Shown one piece after another: positions 8,993 to 16,801 of a DNA stretch of 64,000 bases. The stretch is taken from assembly GCF_002920535.1 (NCBI RefSeq), contig NZ_PQSS01000010.1:62001-126000 (forward strand), written 5' to 3'. The stretch comes from Streptomyces sp. Ru71 (GTDB lineage Bacteria > Actinomycetota > Actinomycetes > Streptomycetales > Streptomycetaceae). The translations under genes were made by a program, and so were the position numbers. How positions within the stretch are numbered: position 1 is the first letter of the stretch; every line of letters begins with the position of its first letter. The notes under the pieces were generated by a model. It was not told the DNA's origin and ran no database searches. It was given only the letters and a program-made list of their open reading frames with translations.

Positions 8993-10399
8993 ATGCCCCT
9001 GCACAAAGGCACCGAGCAGCCCGCCGACCGTCCGCTGGCCGTCAACCCGTTCTTCGGCGAGGCCAATCCGACGGGTGGGATGACCCAGGCACCGCCCACG
9101 CACCGCCTGCCGGACTCCCCGCTGGCGCCCTCGACGGCGTATCAGCTGGTGCACGACGAGCTGATGCTGGACGGCAACTCCCGGCTGAACCTGGCCACCT
9201 TCGTCACCACCTGGATGGAGCCGCAGGCCGGGGTGCTGATGGCGGAGTGCCGGGACAAGAACATGATCGACAAGGACGAGTATCCGCGCACCGCCGAGCT
9301 GGAGCGGCGCTGTGTGGCGATGCTCGCCGACCTGTGGCACGCGCCGGATCCCTCGGCCGCCGTGGGCTGTTCCACGACCGGCTCCAGCGAGGCGTGCATG
9401 CTCGCCGGGATGGCGCTGAAGCGGCGCTGGACGAAGCGCGCCGGCGACCGCTATCCGGCGGCGCGGCCCAATCTCGTCATGGGCGTCAACGTCCAGGTCT
9501 GCTGGGACAAGTTCTGCACCTTCTGGGAGGTCGAGCCCCGGCTCGTGCCGATGGAGGGCGAGCGCTTCCACCTCGACCCCGCGGCCGCGGCCGAGCTGTG
9601 CGACGAGAACACCATCGGTGTCGTCGGCGTCCTCGGCTCCACCTTCGACGGCTCCTACGAGCCGATCGCCGAGCTGTGCGCGGCGCTGGACGCCCTGCAG
9701 GAGCGCACCGGGCTGGACGTCCCGGTGCACGTCGACGGGGCGTCCGGGGCGATGATCGCGCCGTTCCTCGACCCGGAGCTGGTGTGGGACTTCCGGCTGC
9801 CGAGGGTGGCGTCGATCAACACCTCCGGGCACAAGTACGGGCTGGTGTATCCCGGCGTCGGCTGGGCGCTGTGGCGGGACGCGACGGCGCTGCCGGAGGA
9901 GCTGGTGTTCCGGGTCAACTACCTGGGCGGCGACATGCCGACCTTCGCGCTGAACTTCTCCCGGCCCGGCGCGCAGGTGGTGGCGCAGTACTACACGTTC
10001 CTGCGGCTGGGCCGGGAGGGCTACCGGGCGGTGCAGCAGGCGTCCCGCGACGTGGCCGGCTCGCTCGCCGACCGGATCGAGGCGCTCGGCGACTTCCGGC
10101 TGCTGACCCGGGGCGACCAGCTGCCGGTGTTCGCCTGCACGACGGCACCCGATGTCCAGGCGTACGACGTGTTCGATGTCTCCCGGCGGCTGCGCGAGAG
10201 CGGCTGGCTGGTACCCGCGTACACCTTCCCGCCGAAGCGGGAGGACCTGGCGGTGCTACGGGTGGTGTGCCGCAACGGCTTCTCCTCGGACCTCGCCGAG
10301 CTGTTCGTCGAGGACCTCACCCGCCTGCTGCCCGAACTGCGCCGGCAGCCGCACCCCCTGACCCGCGACCGGGACGCGGCGACGAGCTTCCACCACTAG
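8993..10399 (+). CDS. gadB: Glutamate decarboxylase
   Basis: This PLP-dependent group II decarboxylase converts glutamate to GABA and CO2, consuming a cytoplasmic proton. The PLP-binding lysine is in INTSGHKYGLVYPGVGW near residue 280. The substrate-side motifs GCSTTGSSEACMLAG and HVDGASGAMIAPFL are also typical of GAD. It is 468 aa from the ATG at 8993; the upstream 36 bases in frame are not conserved. A 9-bp direct repeat, GACATAGCG twice at 8967-8984, lies just before the start, and a TAGCGT at 8980-8985 sits seven bases before the ATG. The promoter therefore shares the 113-bp gap with tipA. No antiporter gene is adjacent. Confidence 0.94.
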   Translation: MPLHKGTEQPADRPLAVNPFFGEANPTGGMTQAPPTHRLPDSPLAPSTAYQLVHDELMLDGNSRLNLATFVTTWMEPQAGVLMAECRDKNMIDKDEYPRTAELERRCVAMLADLWHAPDPSAAVGCSTTGSSEACMLAGMALKRRWTKRAGDRYPAARPNLVMGVNVQVCWDKFCTFWEVEPRLVPMEGERFHLDPAAAAELCDENTIGVVGVLGSTFDGSYEPIAELCAALDALQERTGLDVPVHVDGASGAMIAPFLDPELVWDFRLPRVASINTSGHKYGLVYPGVGWALWRDATALPEELVFRVNYLGGDMPTFALNFSRPGAQVVAQYYTFLRLGREGYRAVQQASRDVAGSLADRIEALGDFRLLTRGDQLPVFACTTAPDVQAYDVFDVSRRLRESGWLVPAYTFPPKREDLAVLRVVCRNGFSSDLAELFVEDLTRLLPELRRQPHPLTRDRDAATSFHH

Positions 10400-10462
10400 G
10401 CGGCCGGCGTCCTTTCCGGTCCTGCTCCGGGGCGCGCGGCAAGACGTAGCAGTGGCCGTTGG

Positions 10463-11104
10463 CTAACGCGTGTCCCCGGGATGCCGCTCCCCCGTCGCGT
10501 ACGGGTTGTCCTGGCCCTCGGTGAGGACGCCGACGAACGGCTCGCCCTCGCCGGCGAAGGTGTAGGCGCCCGCCTCGATGCGGGCGATCAGGCCCCGGGT
10601 CCAGGCGGCCTCGCCGTCGGCCGTGTGCACCCACATGTTCATGATCTCGCCGATGTGACCGAGCTGTTCGGGCCCCTCCTCGGGGACGTAGTGCTCGGTG
10701 ACCTCGTCACGCCACTCCGCCAGCCGCCGCAGCCGCTCCCGCAGCAGCGCCACCACCTCCGCGCGCTCCAGGTCGACCATGAACCCGATCGCCGAGGAGA
10801 GCACGTCGACGGCACGGTCCCGGGCCACGAGCGCCTCCCTGAGCAGCGTGAAGTACTCCTGAGTGCCCCGCTCGGTGATCTCGTACTCCGTGCGGGGCGG
10901 TCCCCCGGCCGTGGACGGCGCCGTCTCGTGCGCGTGCAGCAGTCCCTGCTTCGCCATCTGCTTCAGGGCGTGGTAGATCGAGCCCGGCTTGGCGTTGGAC
11001 CACTCGTGCGCGCCCCAGTACTCCAGGTCGCCGCGCACCTGGTAGCCGTGGGCCCGCCCGTGCTGGCGAACGGCCCCCAGCACGAGCAGACGGATCGCTG
11101 ACAT
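10463..11104 (-). CDS. PadR family transcriptional regulator
   Basis: This is a winged-helix repressor of the PadR group. The N-terminal 85 residues hold the DNA-binding domain (HGRAHGYQVRGDLE, KPGSIYHALKQMAKQGLL, RTEYEITERG). The remaining helical part resembles the Vir_act_alpha_C dimerisation domain, making it a longer-type PadR of 213 aa. It starts 24 bases after the stop of the DinB gene in the same direction, so the two may form an operon. A near-palindrome centred on GCCGTACGGC at 11120-11129 lies just upstream of the ATG and is a possible autoregulatory site. The effector is unknown. Confidence 0.9.
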   Translation of the reverse strand: MSAIRLLVLGAVRQHGRAHGYQVRGDLEYWGAHEWSNAKPGSIYHALKQMAKQGLLHAHETAPSTAGGPPRTEYEITERGTQEYFTLLREALVARDRAVDVLSSAIGFMVDLERAEVVALLRERLRRLAEWRDEVTEHYVPEEGPEQLGHIGEIMNMWVHTADGEAAWTRGLIARIEAGAYTFAGEGEPFVGVLTEGQDNPYATGERHPGDTR

Positions 11105-11116
11105 GCCGTCCAGGTT

Positions 11117-11132
11117 ATTGCCGTACGGCTAT
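11117..11132 (-). promoter_or_regulatory. Possible PadR operator
   Basis: ATTGCCGTACGGCTAT is a near-perfect palindrome between the DinB stop and the padR ATG, overlapping the DinB stop codon. It does not follow the usual ATGT-N8-ACAT PadR pattern, so the assignment is weak. Confidence 0.3.
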
Positions 11133-11692
11133 CCGGCCTGCTCCGGGCCCGCCTGTCCGGCCTGCTCCAGGGCCACCAGCTCGAAGGCGGTCCTGCCGTC
11201 CAGGGACTCGCGGATGATGTCGGCGTGGCCGGCGTGCCGGGCGGTCTCGCGGATCAGGTGCAGGCACAGCCAGCGCAGCGAGACGCGCTCGTCCGGCGGG
11301 AACCAGGGCTCATCGGGCAGGGCGAAGGTGTCGTCGAGGCTGGGCGCCTGCCGGACGAAGGCCTCCGTCTCGGCGGCCACCCGCTCCCAGTACGCCAGCT
11401 GCTGCGCGAGCGTCTCGCCCCCGACCAGCCGGAAGCACTCGGGCCAGTTCGACTCGTCCCGCTTGACCGCCGGCGGCTCCCCCTTGGCGCGGGCGACCCA
11501 AGATTGCTCGACCTCGGCGACATGCTTGACCAGCCCGGCGAGGGACAGCTCACTGGCGCTCGGCCGGCTCGCCGCCTGCTCCTCGGTGAGGCCGAGCACC
11601 GCCCGCCGGATGCCGCCGCGCTGCTCCGCCAGGAAGGACAGCAGCGCCCCGCGCTCGTCACCGAGGGCCTCGGCTCGCACATGAGTGACCAT
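11129..11692 (-). CDS. DinB family protein (DUF664-like)
   Basis: This is a four-helix DinB/DUF664 domain protein of 187 aa. Members include metal-binding thiol-dependent enzymes, but this subgroup has no assigned reaction. The family pattern is seen in ERGALLSFLAEQRGGIRRAVLGL near the N-terminus, GLVKHVAEVEQSWV near residue 55 and LRWLCLHLIRETARHAGHADIIRE near 140, with histidines placed to bind metal. The ORF is open from 11740, but the ATG at 11692 matches the start of the family fold. The padR gene follows directly. Confidence 0.85.
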   Translation of the reverse strand: MVTHVRAEALGDERGALLSFLAEQRGGIRRAVLGLTEEQAASRPSASELSLAGLVKHVAEVEQSWVARAKGEPPAVKRDESNWPECFRLVGGETLAQQLAYWERVAAETEAFVRQAPSLDDTFALPDEPWFPPDERVSLRWLCLHLIRETARHAGHADIIRESLDGRTAFELVALEQAGQAGPEQAG

Positions 11693-11792
11693 GACCGGCC
11701 GCCTTTCGACTCGTCGTCCGCGGGCTCTCCTGCCCGACACCGACGACGTTACGGACCCTTGCGGTCAGCCTCTGTCCGCAATGCCGGGCGGT

Positions 11793-13253
11793 TCAGAACG
11801 GGAACCGGCTGCGCCCGTGCTGCACCGAGATCCACTTCAGCGAGGTGAACGCCTCCAGCGTCGACTCGCCGTTCAGCCGGCCCGGCCCCGAGTGCTTCTC
11901 CCCGCCGAACGGGACCAGCGGCTCGTCGTGCACGGTGCCGTCGTTCACATGGAACATGCCGCTGTCGATCCGCAGGGCGAACCGCACTCCGCGCTCGACG
12001 TCACCGGTGTGGACGGCGCCGCTCAGGCCGTACGGGGTGTCGTTGACGAGGCGCACGGCCTCCTCCTCGCCGTCGAAGGGGACGACGAAGGCGACCGGTC
12101 CGAACACCTCCTGCCGCAGCAGCGGCGAGTCGGCGGGCAGACCGGTCAGGACGGCCGGCTCGACCAGGGTGTCGGTCCTGCCGCCCCGCACCAGCGCGGT
12201 CGCGCCCTCGGCGAGGGCCTGCTCGACGACGTTCGTGACGTCCTCCGCCTGCCGGGAGTCGATCAGCGGGCCGATGACGGTCTCGGGGTCGCTCGGGTCG
12301 CCGCTCTTGAGTCCCCGGACCCGCTCGGCGAACTTCGCGGTGAACTCCTCGGCGACCGACCTCTCCACCAGCAGGCGGTTGGCGGCCATGCAGACCTGGC
12401 CCTGGTGGACGAACCGGCTGAAGACGGCGGCGTCGACGGCGTAGTCGAGGTCGGCGTCGTCGAGGACCACCAGCGCGCTGTTGCCGCCCAGTTCGAGCAC
12501 CGCGCGCTTGACGTTGGCGGCGCAGACGGCGGCCACATGGCGGCCGACCCGGTCGGAGCCGGTGAAGGAGATGACCTTCGGCACCGGGTGTTCCAGGAAG
12601 GCGTCGCCGACCTCGGCTATGTCGGTGACCACCACGTTGAGCACTCCCGCGGGCAGCCCGGCGTCCTCGAAGAGCTTGGCTATCAGGGTGCCGCCGACGA
12701 CCGGCGTGCTCTCGTGCGGCTTGAGCACCACCGCGTTGCCCAGCGCCAGCGCCGGCGCGACCGACTTCAGCGACAGCAGGAAGGGCACGTTGAAGGGGCT
12801 GATCACACCGACCACGCCAACTGGCACCCGGTAGACCCGGTTCTCCTTGCCGTCGATCGGGGACGGGAGGATACGGCCCTCGGCGCTGAGCGCCACATGA
12901 GCCGCCTCGCGCAGGAACTCCTTGGCCAGGTGCAGCTCGAAGGCGGCCTTGCCGCGGGTGGAGCCCAGCTCGGCGATCATCGCCTCGGTGATCTCCGCCT
13001 CGCGCTCCTCGACGAGGCGCAGCACTCTCTCGAACACCGCCCGCCGGGCGAAGGGGTTGGTGGCCGCCCACTGCTTCTGGGCACGCTCGGCGGCACGGTA
13101 GGCGGCGTCGATCTCGCCGGCCGTGGCGATCGTGATCGAGGCCAGCTTCTCGTGGTCGTACGGGTTGAAGTCGATGATGTCCCAGGAGCCGGTGCCCGGG
13201 CGCCACTCACCGTCGATGTACTGCTGCGCCAGGTCGGAGAAGTACGGCGACAT
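11793..13253 (-). CDS. Aldehyde dehydrogenase (NAD(P)-dependent)
   Basis: This soluble ALDH superfamily enzyme oxidises an aldehyde to its acid. The general-base glutamate is in ELGGNSALVVLDDADL and the catalytic cysteine is in GQVCMAANR. A Rossmann cofactor region (VISFTGSDRVGRHVA) is also clear. The sequence style, including GVVGVISPFNVPFLLSLKSVAPALALGNAVVLKP, is closest to benzaldehyde and vanillin dehydrogenases, so an aromatic aldehyde is a reasonable guess. ATG 13253 is chosen over TTG 13265 because GAGGGA lies just before it; this gives 486 aa. No oxygenase gene is adjacent to support a catabolic pathway. Confidence 0.92.
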   Translation of the reverse strand: MSPYFSDLAQQYIDGEWRPGTGSWDIIDFNPYDHEKLASITIATAGEIDAAYRAAERAQKQWAATNPFARRAVFERVLRLVEEREAEITEAMIAELGSTRGKAAFELHLAKEFLREAAHVALSAEGRILPSPIDGKENRVYRVPVGVVGVISPFNVPFLLSLKSVAPALALGNAVVLKPHESTPVVGGTLIAKLFEDAGLPAGVLNVVVTDIAEVGDAFLEHPVPKVISFTGSDRVGRHVAAVCAANVKRAVLELGGNSALVVLDDADLDYAVDAAVFSRFVHQGQVCMAANRLLVERSVAEEFTAKFAERVRGLKSGDPSDPETVIGPLIDSRQAEDVTNVVEQALAEGATALVRGGRTDTLVEPAVLTGLPADSPLLRQEVFGPVAFVVPFDGEEEAVRLVNDTPYGLSGAVHTGDVERGVRFALRIDSGMFHVNDGTVHDEPLVPFGGEKHSGPGRLNGESTLEAFTSLKWISVQHGRSRFPF

Positions 13254-13381
13254 GCGATCCCTCAATCCTTCCTGCCGCGGGCAGGCGAAGTCGGCACTCG
13301 ATCACTTCGCGACACGACCACGACGTGACTCGGTCACTTGGTGGTCTGCGTCACCTGATCGCACGTCATCGTACTGACGAG

Positions 13382-14242
13382 TCACGACAGTTGAAGGAGT
13401 CCTCGCAAAAGGTCCCGCGTCTCCGACGGCCCCGGGCTGTCCTGCTGGAGCTCCGCGAGCGCCTGCTCGTACTGGGCGACGTCCTCGCTCTTGTCCAGGT
13501 ACAGCGCGCTGGTGAGCTGCTCGGTGAACACCACGTCCGACAGATCGGACTCCGGGAAGCTGAGGATGGTGAACGCGCCGGACTCCCCGGAGTGCCCGCC
13601 GAAGCTGAACGGCATGACCTGCAGACGGATGTTGGGCCGCTCCGACATGTCGATCAGATGCTGCAGCTGCTCGCGCATCACCGTGCGGTCGCCGTAGGGG
13701 CGGCGCAGGGCGGCCTCGTCGAGCACGACGTGGAACTGGGGGGCGTTCTCGGCGACGAGGTACTTCTGCCGCTCCAGGCGCAGCGCGACGCGCTTTTCGA
13801 CATCGGCCTCGCTCGCGCCCTTCATACCGCGCCGCACCACCGCGCGCGCGTACGCCTCGGTCTGCAGCAGGCCGTGCACGAACTGCACCTCGTAGGCGCG
13901 GATCAGGGAGGCCGCGCCCTCCAGGCCGACGTAGGTGGGGAACCAGCTCGGCAGGACGTCGGAGTAACTGTGCCACCAGCCGGCGACGTTGGCCTCGCGG
14001 GCCAGGTTGACCAGGGCCGTGCGCTCCGCCTCGTCCGTGATGCCGTACAGCGTCAGCAAGTCCTCCACGTCCCTCGTCTTGAAGCTCACCCGGCCCAGCT
14101 CCATCCGGCTGATCTTCGACTCGGAGGCACGGATCGAGTACCCCGCCTGCTCACGAGTGATCCCACGCGCCTCGCGCAGCCGCCTGAGTTGCGAGCCGAG
14201 CAGCATGCGCCGCACCACTGATCCGGGCTCTCCCGCACTCAC
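13382..14242 (-). CDS. XRE family regulator with DUF5753 (WhiJ-like)
   Basis: The first 75 residues form a Cro/CI-type helix-turn-helix (LRRLREARGITREQAGYSIRASESKISRMELG). The rest is the DUF5753 ligand or partner domain (FVHGLLQTEAYARAV, MREQLQHLIDMSERPNIRLQVMPF). Streptomyces genomes carry many such WhiJ-like regulators, each paired with a DUF397 protein and often an RsbW-like ATPase, and all three are present here. The family acts in developmental and antibiotic control, where the DUF397 partner relieves repression. A GTG at 14242 with an upstream GGGAGG gives 286 aa. Its likely targets include the two promoters carrying the shared 28-base element at 14450 and 15477. Confidence 0.9.
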   Translation of the reverse strand: MSAGEPGSVVRRMLLGSQLRRLREARGITREQAGYSIRASESKISRMELGRVSFKTRDVEDLLTLYGITDEAERTALVNLAREANVAGWWHSYSDVLPSWFPTYVGLEGAASLIRAYEVQFVHGLLQTEAYARAVVRRGMKGASEADVEKRVALRLERQKYLVAENAPQFHVVLDEAALRRPYGDRTVMREQLQHLIDMSERPNIRLQVMPFSFGGHSGESGAFTILSFPESDLSDVVFTEQLTSALYLDKSEDVAQYEQALAELQQDSPGPSETRDLLRGLLQLS

Positions 14243-14551
14243 GTCCGCCTGCCTCCCAACCGACTCCAGGGGCCGCAGTCTGCCACTAAATCACTTCGAG
14301 CAGTACTCGTCCGATTACACAGACGGAAAAGAGTGGTACAGCACGCGCGCGACTTCTGGCCATCAAGGTGTAGCCCAGTGACGGGAGTTGCCAGAGAACG
14401 TGGCAGAAAAAATGGCCAACAAGCGGCACGGGGGCATCCATTTCGGTCACGTGCACGTGCATCTGCCCTTGCATCTGGTGTGCGCATCCGAAACCATGGT
14501 CCCGCGCCACCGCTGCATCGCAACGACCGCGAACTCCCGGGAGTGCCTCGC
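14243..14551. other. Divergent control region of the WhiJ-like locus
   Basis: These 309 bases separate the XRE gene from the divergent ATPase gene. The region is less G+C-rich than its surroundings. It contains the 28-base element at 14450-14477 and no credible ORF. Confidence 0.6.
14450..14477 (+). promoter_or_regulatory. 28-nt shared promoter element, copy 1
   Basis: It begins CGTGCACGTGCATCTGC and continues as a second TGCATCTG, giving a direct repeat with a 12-base period. It ends 74 bases before the ATPase start. A copy differing at three positions lies in the same orientation relative to the DUF397 gene, at 15477-15504. Confidence 0.6.
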
Positions 14552-15049
14552 ATGGGGACGAATGGATCGACCATGCTCCAGCCGTTACGGCAGGGCCTTC
14601 CGCCGCTGGATCCCGCAGCCGTGTCGAACGCCGCCTCCTGTTCCCTGCCCGCCCGCTATGAAGCCGTCCGCGAGGCACGCCGGTTCACCCGCACCACCCT
14701 GGACCAGTGGGACCTCGGCGACCGCTTCGACGACGTGTGCCTGGTCGTCTCCGAACTGGTCACCAACGCGCTGCGGCACGCGACACCGGCGGGCGAGCGA
14801 CCGGACGACGAACCGCAGCCGTCCGTACGGCTGCACCTGATGCGGTGGACCGAGCGGCTGGTGTGCGCGGTGCGCGACGCGAGCGAGGCCGGCCCGGTGG
14901 CGCGCGAGACGGACGACGACTTCTCGGCGGAGTCCGGCCGCGGACTGTTCCTCGTCGACTCCTTCAGCGACAGCTGGGGCTGGCACCCGCTCGCGGGCGC
15001 CCTGGGCGGCAAGGTCGTCTGGGCCCTGTTCCGGCTGCCGTCCCGCTGA
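14552..15049 (+). CDS. RsbW-like ATP-binding protein (anti-sigma/HATPase_c)
   Basis: This is a stand-alone GHKL ATPase domain of the serine-kinase anti-sigma type. The N box is VVSELVTNALRHA near residues 65-80, and the G boxes are seen as RDASE and SGRGLFLVDSFSDSWG. Members bind or phosphorylate anti-sigma antagonists or act with WhiJ-like regulators. The ORF is open from 14333, but GGGAG at 14539-14543 is eight bases before the ATG at 14552, giving 165 aa. It lies between the XRE-DUF5753 and DUF397 genes of the same locus. No cognate sigma factor is encoded nearby. Confidence 0.88.
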   Translation: MGTNGSTMLQPLRQGLPPLDPAAVSNAASCSLPARYEAVREARRFTRTTLDQWDLGDRFDDVCLVVSELVTNALRHATPAGERPDDEPQPSVRLHLMRWTERLVCAVRDASEAGPVARETDDDFSAESGRGLFLVDSFSDSWGWHPLAGALGGKVVWALFRLPSR

Positions 15050-15050
15050 C

Positions 15051-15080
15051 GAACCCCGGCATCTTCCGACGCCGGGGTTC
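15051..15080 (+). terminator. Terminator hairpin after the ATPase gene
   Basis: A perfect 10-bp stem pairs GAACCCCGGC (15051-15060) with GCCGGGGTTC (15071-15080) around a 10-base loop, two bases after the stop codon. It may act in both directions, since the DUF397 gene converges on it. Confidence 0.75.
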
Positions 15081-15126
15081 TACGCGCGTTACCCCATCCG
15101 GCGACGCCGGCCCCGCAGCCGACGCG

Positions 15127-15396
15127 TCAGCCGAAGATCAAATGATCGAACTCCCCGTCCTTCACGCCGAGCAGCATCGCCTCGATCTCGGCGCGGGTGT
15201 AGACGAGCGCGGGGCCGTCGGGAAACCGGGAGTTGCGGACGGCCACGTCACCACCGGGCAGCCGGGCGAACTCCACACAGGAGCCCTGGGAGTTGCTGTG
15301 CCGGCTCTTCTGCCAGTTCACCCCGTGCAGGCGCGTGGCGGCCATGCCGTTGTACACGCCGGACGCGCTCTCAACGTCGTACACGTCGTGGTCCAC
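15127..15396 (-). CDS. DUF397 domain protein (WhiJ partner type)
   Basis: This is a small acidic protein of 89 aa made of a single DUF397 domain. The hallmarks are VNWQKSRHSNSQGSCVEFARLPGGDVAVRNSRFPDGPALVYTR, with the conserved WxKSxxSNxxGxCVE core, followed by the acidic C-terminus. Such proteins are encoded beside XRE-DUF5753 regulators and are thought to bind them and lift repression. GGGGAG at 15402-15407 on the opposite strand lies five bases before the GTG at 15396, so the longer ORF from 15447 is not used. Its promoter carries copy 2 of the shared 28-base element. Confidence 0.9.
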   Translation of the reverse strand: MDHDVYDVESASGVYNGMAATRLHGVNWQKSRHSNSQGSCVEFARLPGGDVAVRNSRFPDGPALVYTRAEIEAMLLGVKDGEFDHLIFG

Positions 15397-15476
15397 AGTC
15401 GCTCCCCGGTGATGCACTGGCTGATGAGGCCATAGATGCAGTGTCAACTGTGCGGGATCATAGCCGCGTTCACGTG

Positions 15477-15504
15477 CAGCTGCAGGAGCAGATGCACGTG
15501 CACG
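15477..15504 (-). promoter_or_regulatory. 28-nt shared promoter element, copy 2
   Basis: Read on the minus strand it matches copy 1 at 25 of 28 positions, with an identical first 17 bases. It ends 80 bases before the DUF397 GTG, nearly the same distance as copy 1 from the ATPase start. Confidence 0.6.
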
Positions 15505-15540
15505 CGGGGTATTCCCCCGGTTACAGCTTTGACGAGCGCT

Positions 15541-15999
15541 TTACCCGAACCGTTCCAGCGTCTGCCCCAGAGCAGGCAGAACATGCGCGGCCCAGCCGCC
15601 ACCCATGATCCGCCGGGCCATCAACTGCGCCGGGTCGTCCGGATCGAAGCCCTCGTGCACCAGAAAGAGACGCGTTCCGCGCCCTTCCTGTTCCAGGGTC
15701 CAGGTGATCGTCCAGTCGGCGGGATTGGCCGGATCGGCGTCCGCCCAGCGGACGGACAGCATCCGCTCCGCCTCGTAGGCGAGGACCTCCACCTCGACGA
15801 CACCGGAGAAGCCGGTGTTGGGCCGCGGGACGGACGTCATCCGGTACCGGTGGCCGACCCGCAGACGGAAATCGGCGGCACCCGGCATCTGCCACTGGGC
15901 GAGCAGCGCCGGCTCGGTCAGCGCGCGCCACACCTTGGCGGGCGGATGCGGGAAGAACTGGTCGACGCGGACGGTGGTCAGGTCGTCGTCGGTGCTCAT
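15541..15999 (-). CDS. SRPBCC/AHSA1 domain protein
   Basis: This is a 152-aa START-like (Bet v1 fold) protein of the AHSA1 group. Typical elements are FFPHPPAKVWRALTEPALLAQW at the N-terminus and the C-terminal helix GGGWAAHVLPALGQTLERF. Proteins of this group that sit in operons with ArsR regulators bind small hydrophobic ligands or act as accessory stress proteins; the ligand is unknown here. Its ATG overlaps the stop of the upstream arsR gene by four bases, so the two are translationally coupled. It is the last gene of the VOC-ArsR-SRPBCC operon. Confidence 0.9.
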   Translation of the reverse strand: MSTDDDLTTVRVDQFFPHPPAKVWRALTEPALLAQWQMPGAADFRLRVGHRYRMTSVPRPNTGFSGVVEVEVLAYEAERMLSVRWADADPANPADWTITWTLEQEGRGTRLFLVHEGFDPDDPAQLMARRIMGGGWAAHVLPALGQTLERFG

Positions 16000-16343
16000 G
16001 AGGGGTCATCGTCGGGCATGCGGTCGAGCAGATCGCCGAGCCCCTTCAGCTGCTCTCGCCAGAACCGCTCGTACGGATGGAGCCACTCCTGCACCTCGGC
16101 GAGCGGCGCCGCCCGGAGCCGGTAGACCCGCTGCCGCCCCACGCGCTGCTCGGCAACGAGCCCTGCCTCCTTGAGCACCTTCAGATGCTCCGAGAGGCTG
16201 GGCCGGCGCATGTCGAAGTGATCGGCCAGCGCCTGCACGGGCTGGGGCCCGCCGTCCCGCAACAGCCGCAGCACCTCACGCCGAGTGGCGTTGGCGAGGG
16301 CGGCGAAGACACGGTCGTCAGCGGCGGTCGCCCCAGTACTCAT
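15996..16343 (-). CDS. ArsR family transcriptional repressor
   Basis: This is a 115-aa winged-helix regulator. The DNA-binding core is clear: VFAALANATRREVLRLLRDGGPQPVQALADHFDMRRPSLSEHLKVLKEAGLVAEQRVGRQRVYRL. No CxC metal motif is visible, so it is probably not a metal sensor. It belongs to the group paired with SRPBCC proteins. It lies between the VOC and SRPBCC genes and overlaps the latter by four bases. The perfect 18-bp inverted repeat upstream of the operon (16761-16801) is the natural candidate for its operator. Confidence 0.92.
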   Translation of the reverse strand: MSTGATAADDRVFAALANATRREVLRLLRDGGPQPVQALADHFDMRRPSLSEHLKVLKEAGLVAEQRVGRQRVYRLRAAPLAEVQEWLHPYERFWREQLKGLGDLLDRMPDDDPS

Positions 16344-16369
16344 GGCGGCTCAGCAACCTTCCTTCTCAG

Positions 16370-16747
16370 TCAGCCCCGCGCCGACGCCTCCGTCAGCAGC
16401 ATCAGACCGTTGCCGTCGGGATCGGCGAAGGAGGCCATACGGCCCCACGGATGCTCCTCCGGCCCCTGCACCGCGACACCCGCCTCGGCGAGCCGGGCGC
16501 AGTCGGCGTCGACATCGGTCGTGACCAACATGATCCCCCGAGCCGACCCGGCCTCGAATCCCCCCATCCCCGGCCCCGCCAACGTGAACACGGTCTGCGC
16601 CCCCTTCGGCGCGACCTGAAGCCACCGCCCCGGCGGCATCCGCAGATCGGCGACCACCTCGAACCCCAGGACATCGGCATAGAAGCGCAGCGCCCGGTCC
16701 TGATCGGCGACGGGGAGGGTGACGAAGGAAGCGTGGGTGATGTTCAT
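16370..16747 (-). CDS. VOC family (glyoxalase/bleomycin-resistance fold) protein
   Basis: This 125-aa vicinal-oxygen-chelate protein begins MNITHASFVTLPVADQDRALRFYADVLGFEV and ends with the ADPDGNGLMLL strand. The paired beta-alpha-beta units with potential metal ligands are typical, but the substrate cannot be read from sequence. It is the first gene of the operon with arsR and the SRPBCC gene. The ORF is open far upstream to 17380, but that part lacks coding character and crosses the operator, so the ATG at 16747 is used. The -10 hexamer lies only six bases before this ATG, implying a leaderless transcript. Confidence 0.9.
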   Translation of the reverse strand: MNITHASFVTLPVADQDRALRFYADVLGFEVVADLRMPPGRWLQVAPKGAQTVFTLAGPGMGGFEAGSARGIMLVTTDVDADCARLAEAGVAVQGPEEHPWGRMASFADPDGNGLMLLTEASARG

Positions 16748-16753
16748 GGAACG

Positions 16754-16801
16754 ACGATAGGTAGGACTTTCCCTACGCGTCAAGCGTAGGGAAAGTCCTA
16801 C
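16754..16801 (-). promoter_or_regulatory. Operon promoter inside a perfect 18-bp inverted repeat
   Basis: Arms GTAGGACTTTCCCTACGC (16761-16778) and its exact complement (16784-16801) flank five bases. Each arm is itself a GTAGG-N6-CCTAC palindrome. On the minus strand TTGACG (16778-16783), an 18-bp spacer and TATCGT (16754-16759) form a promoter whose expected start is the A of the VOC ATG. ArsR binding would cover the -35 and the spacer. Confidence 0.85.
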
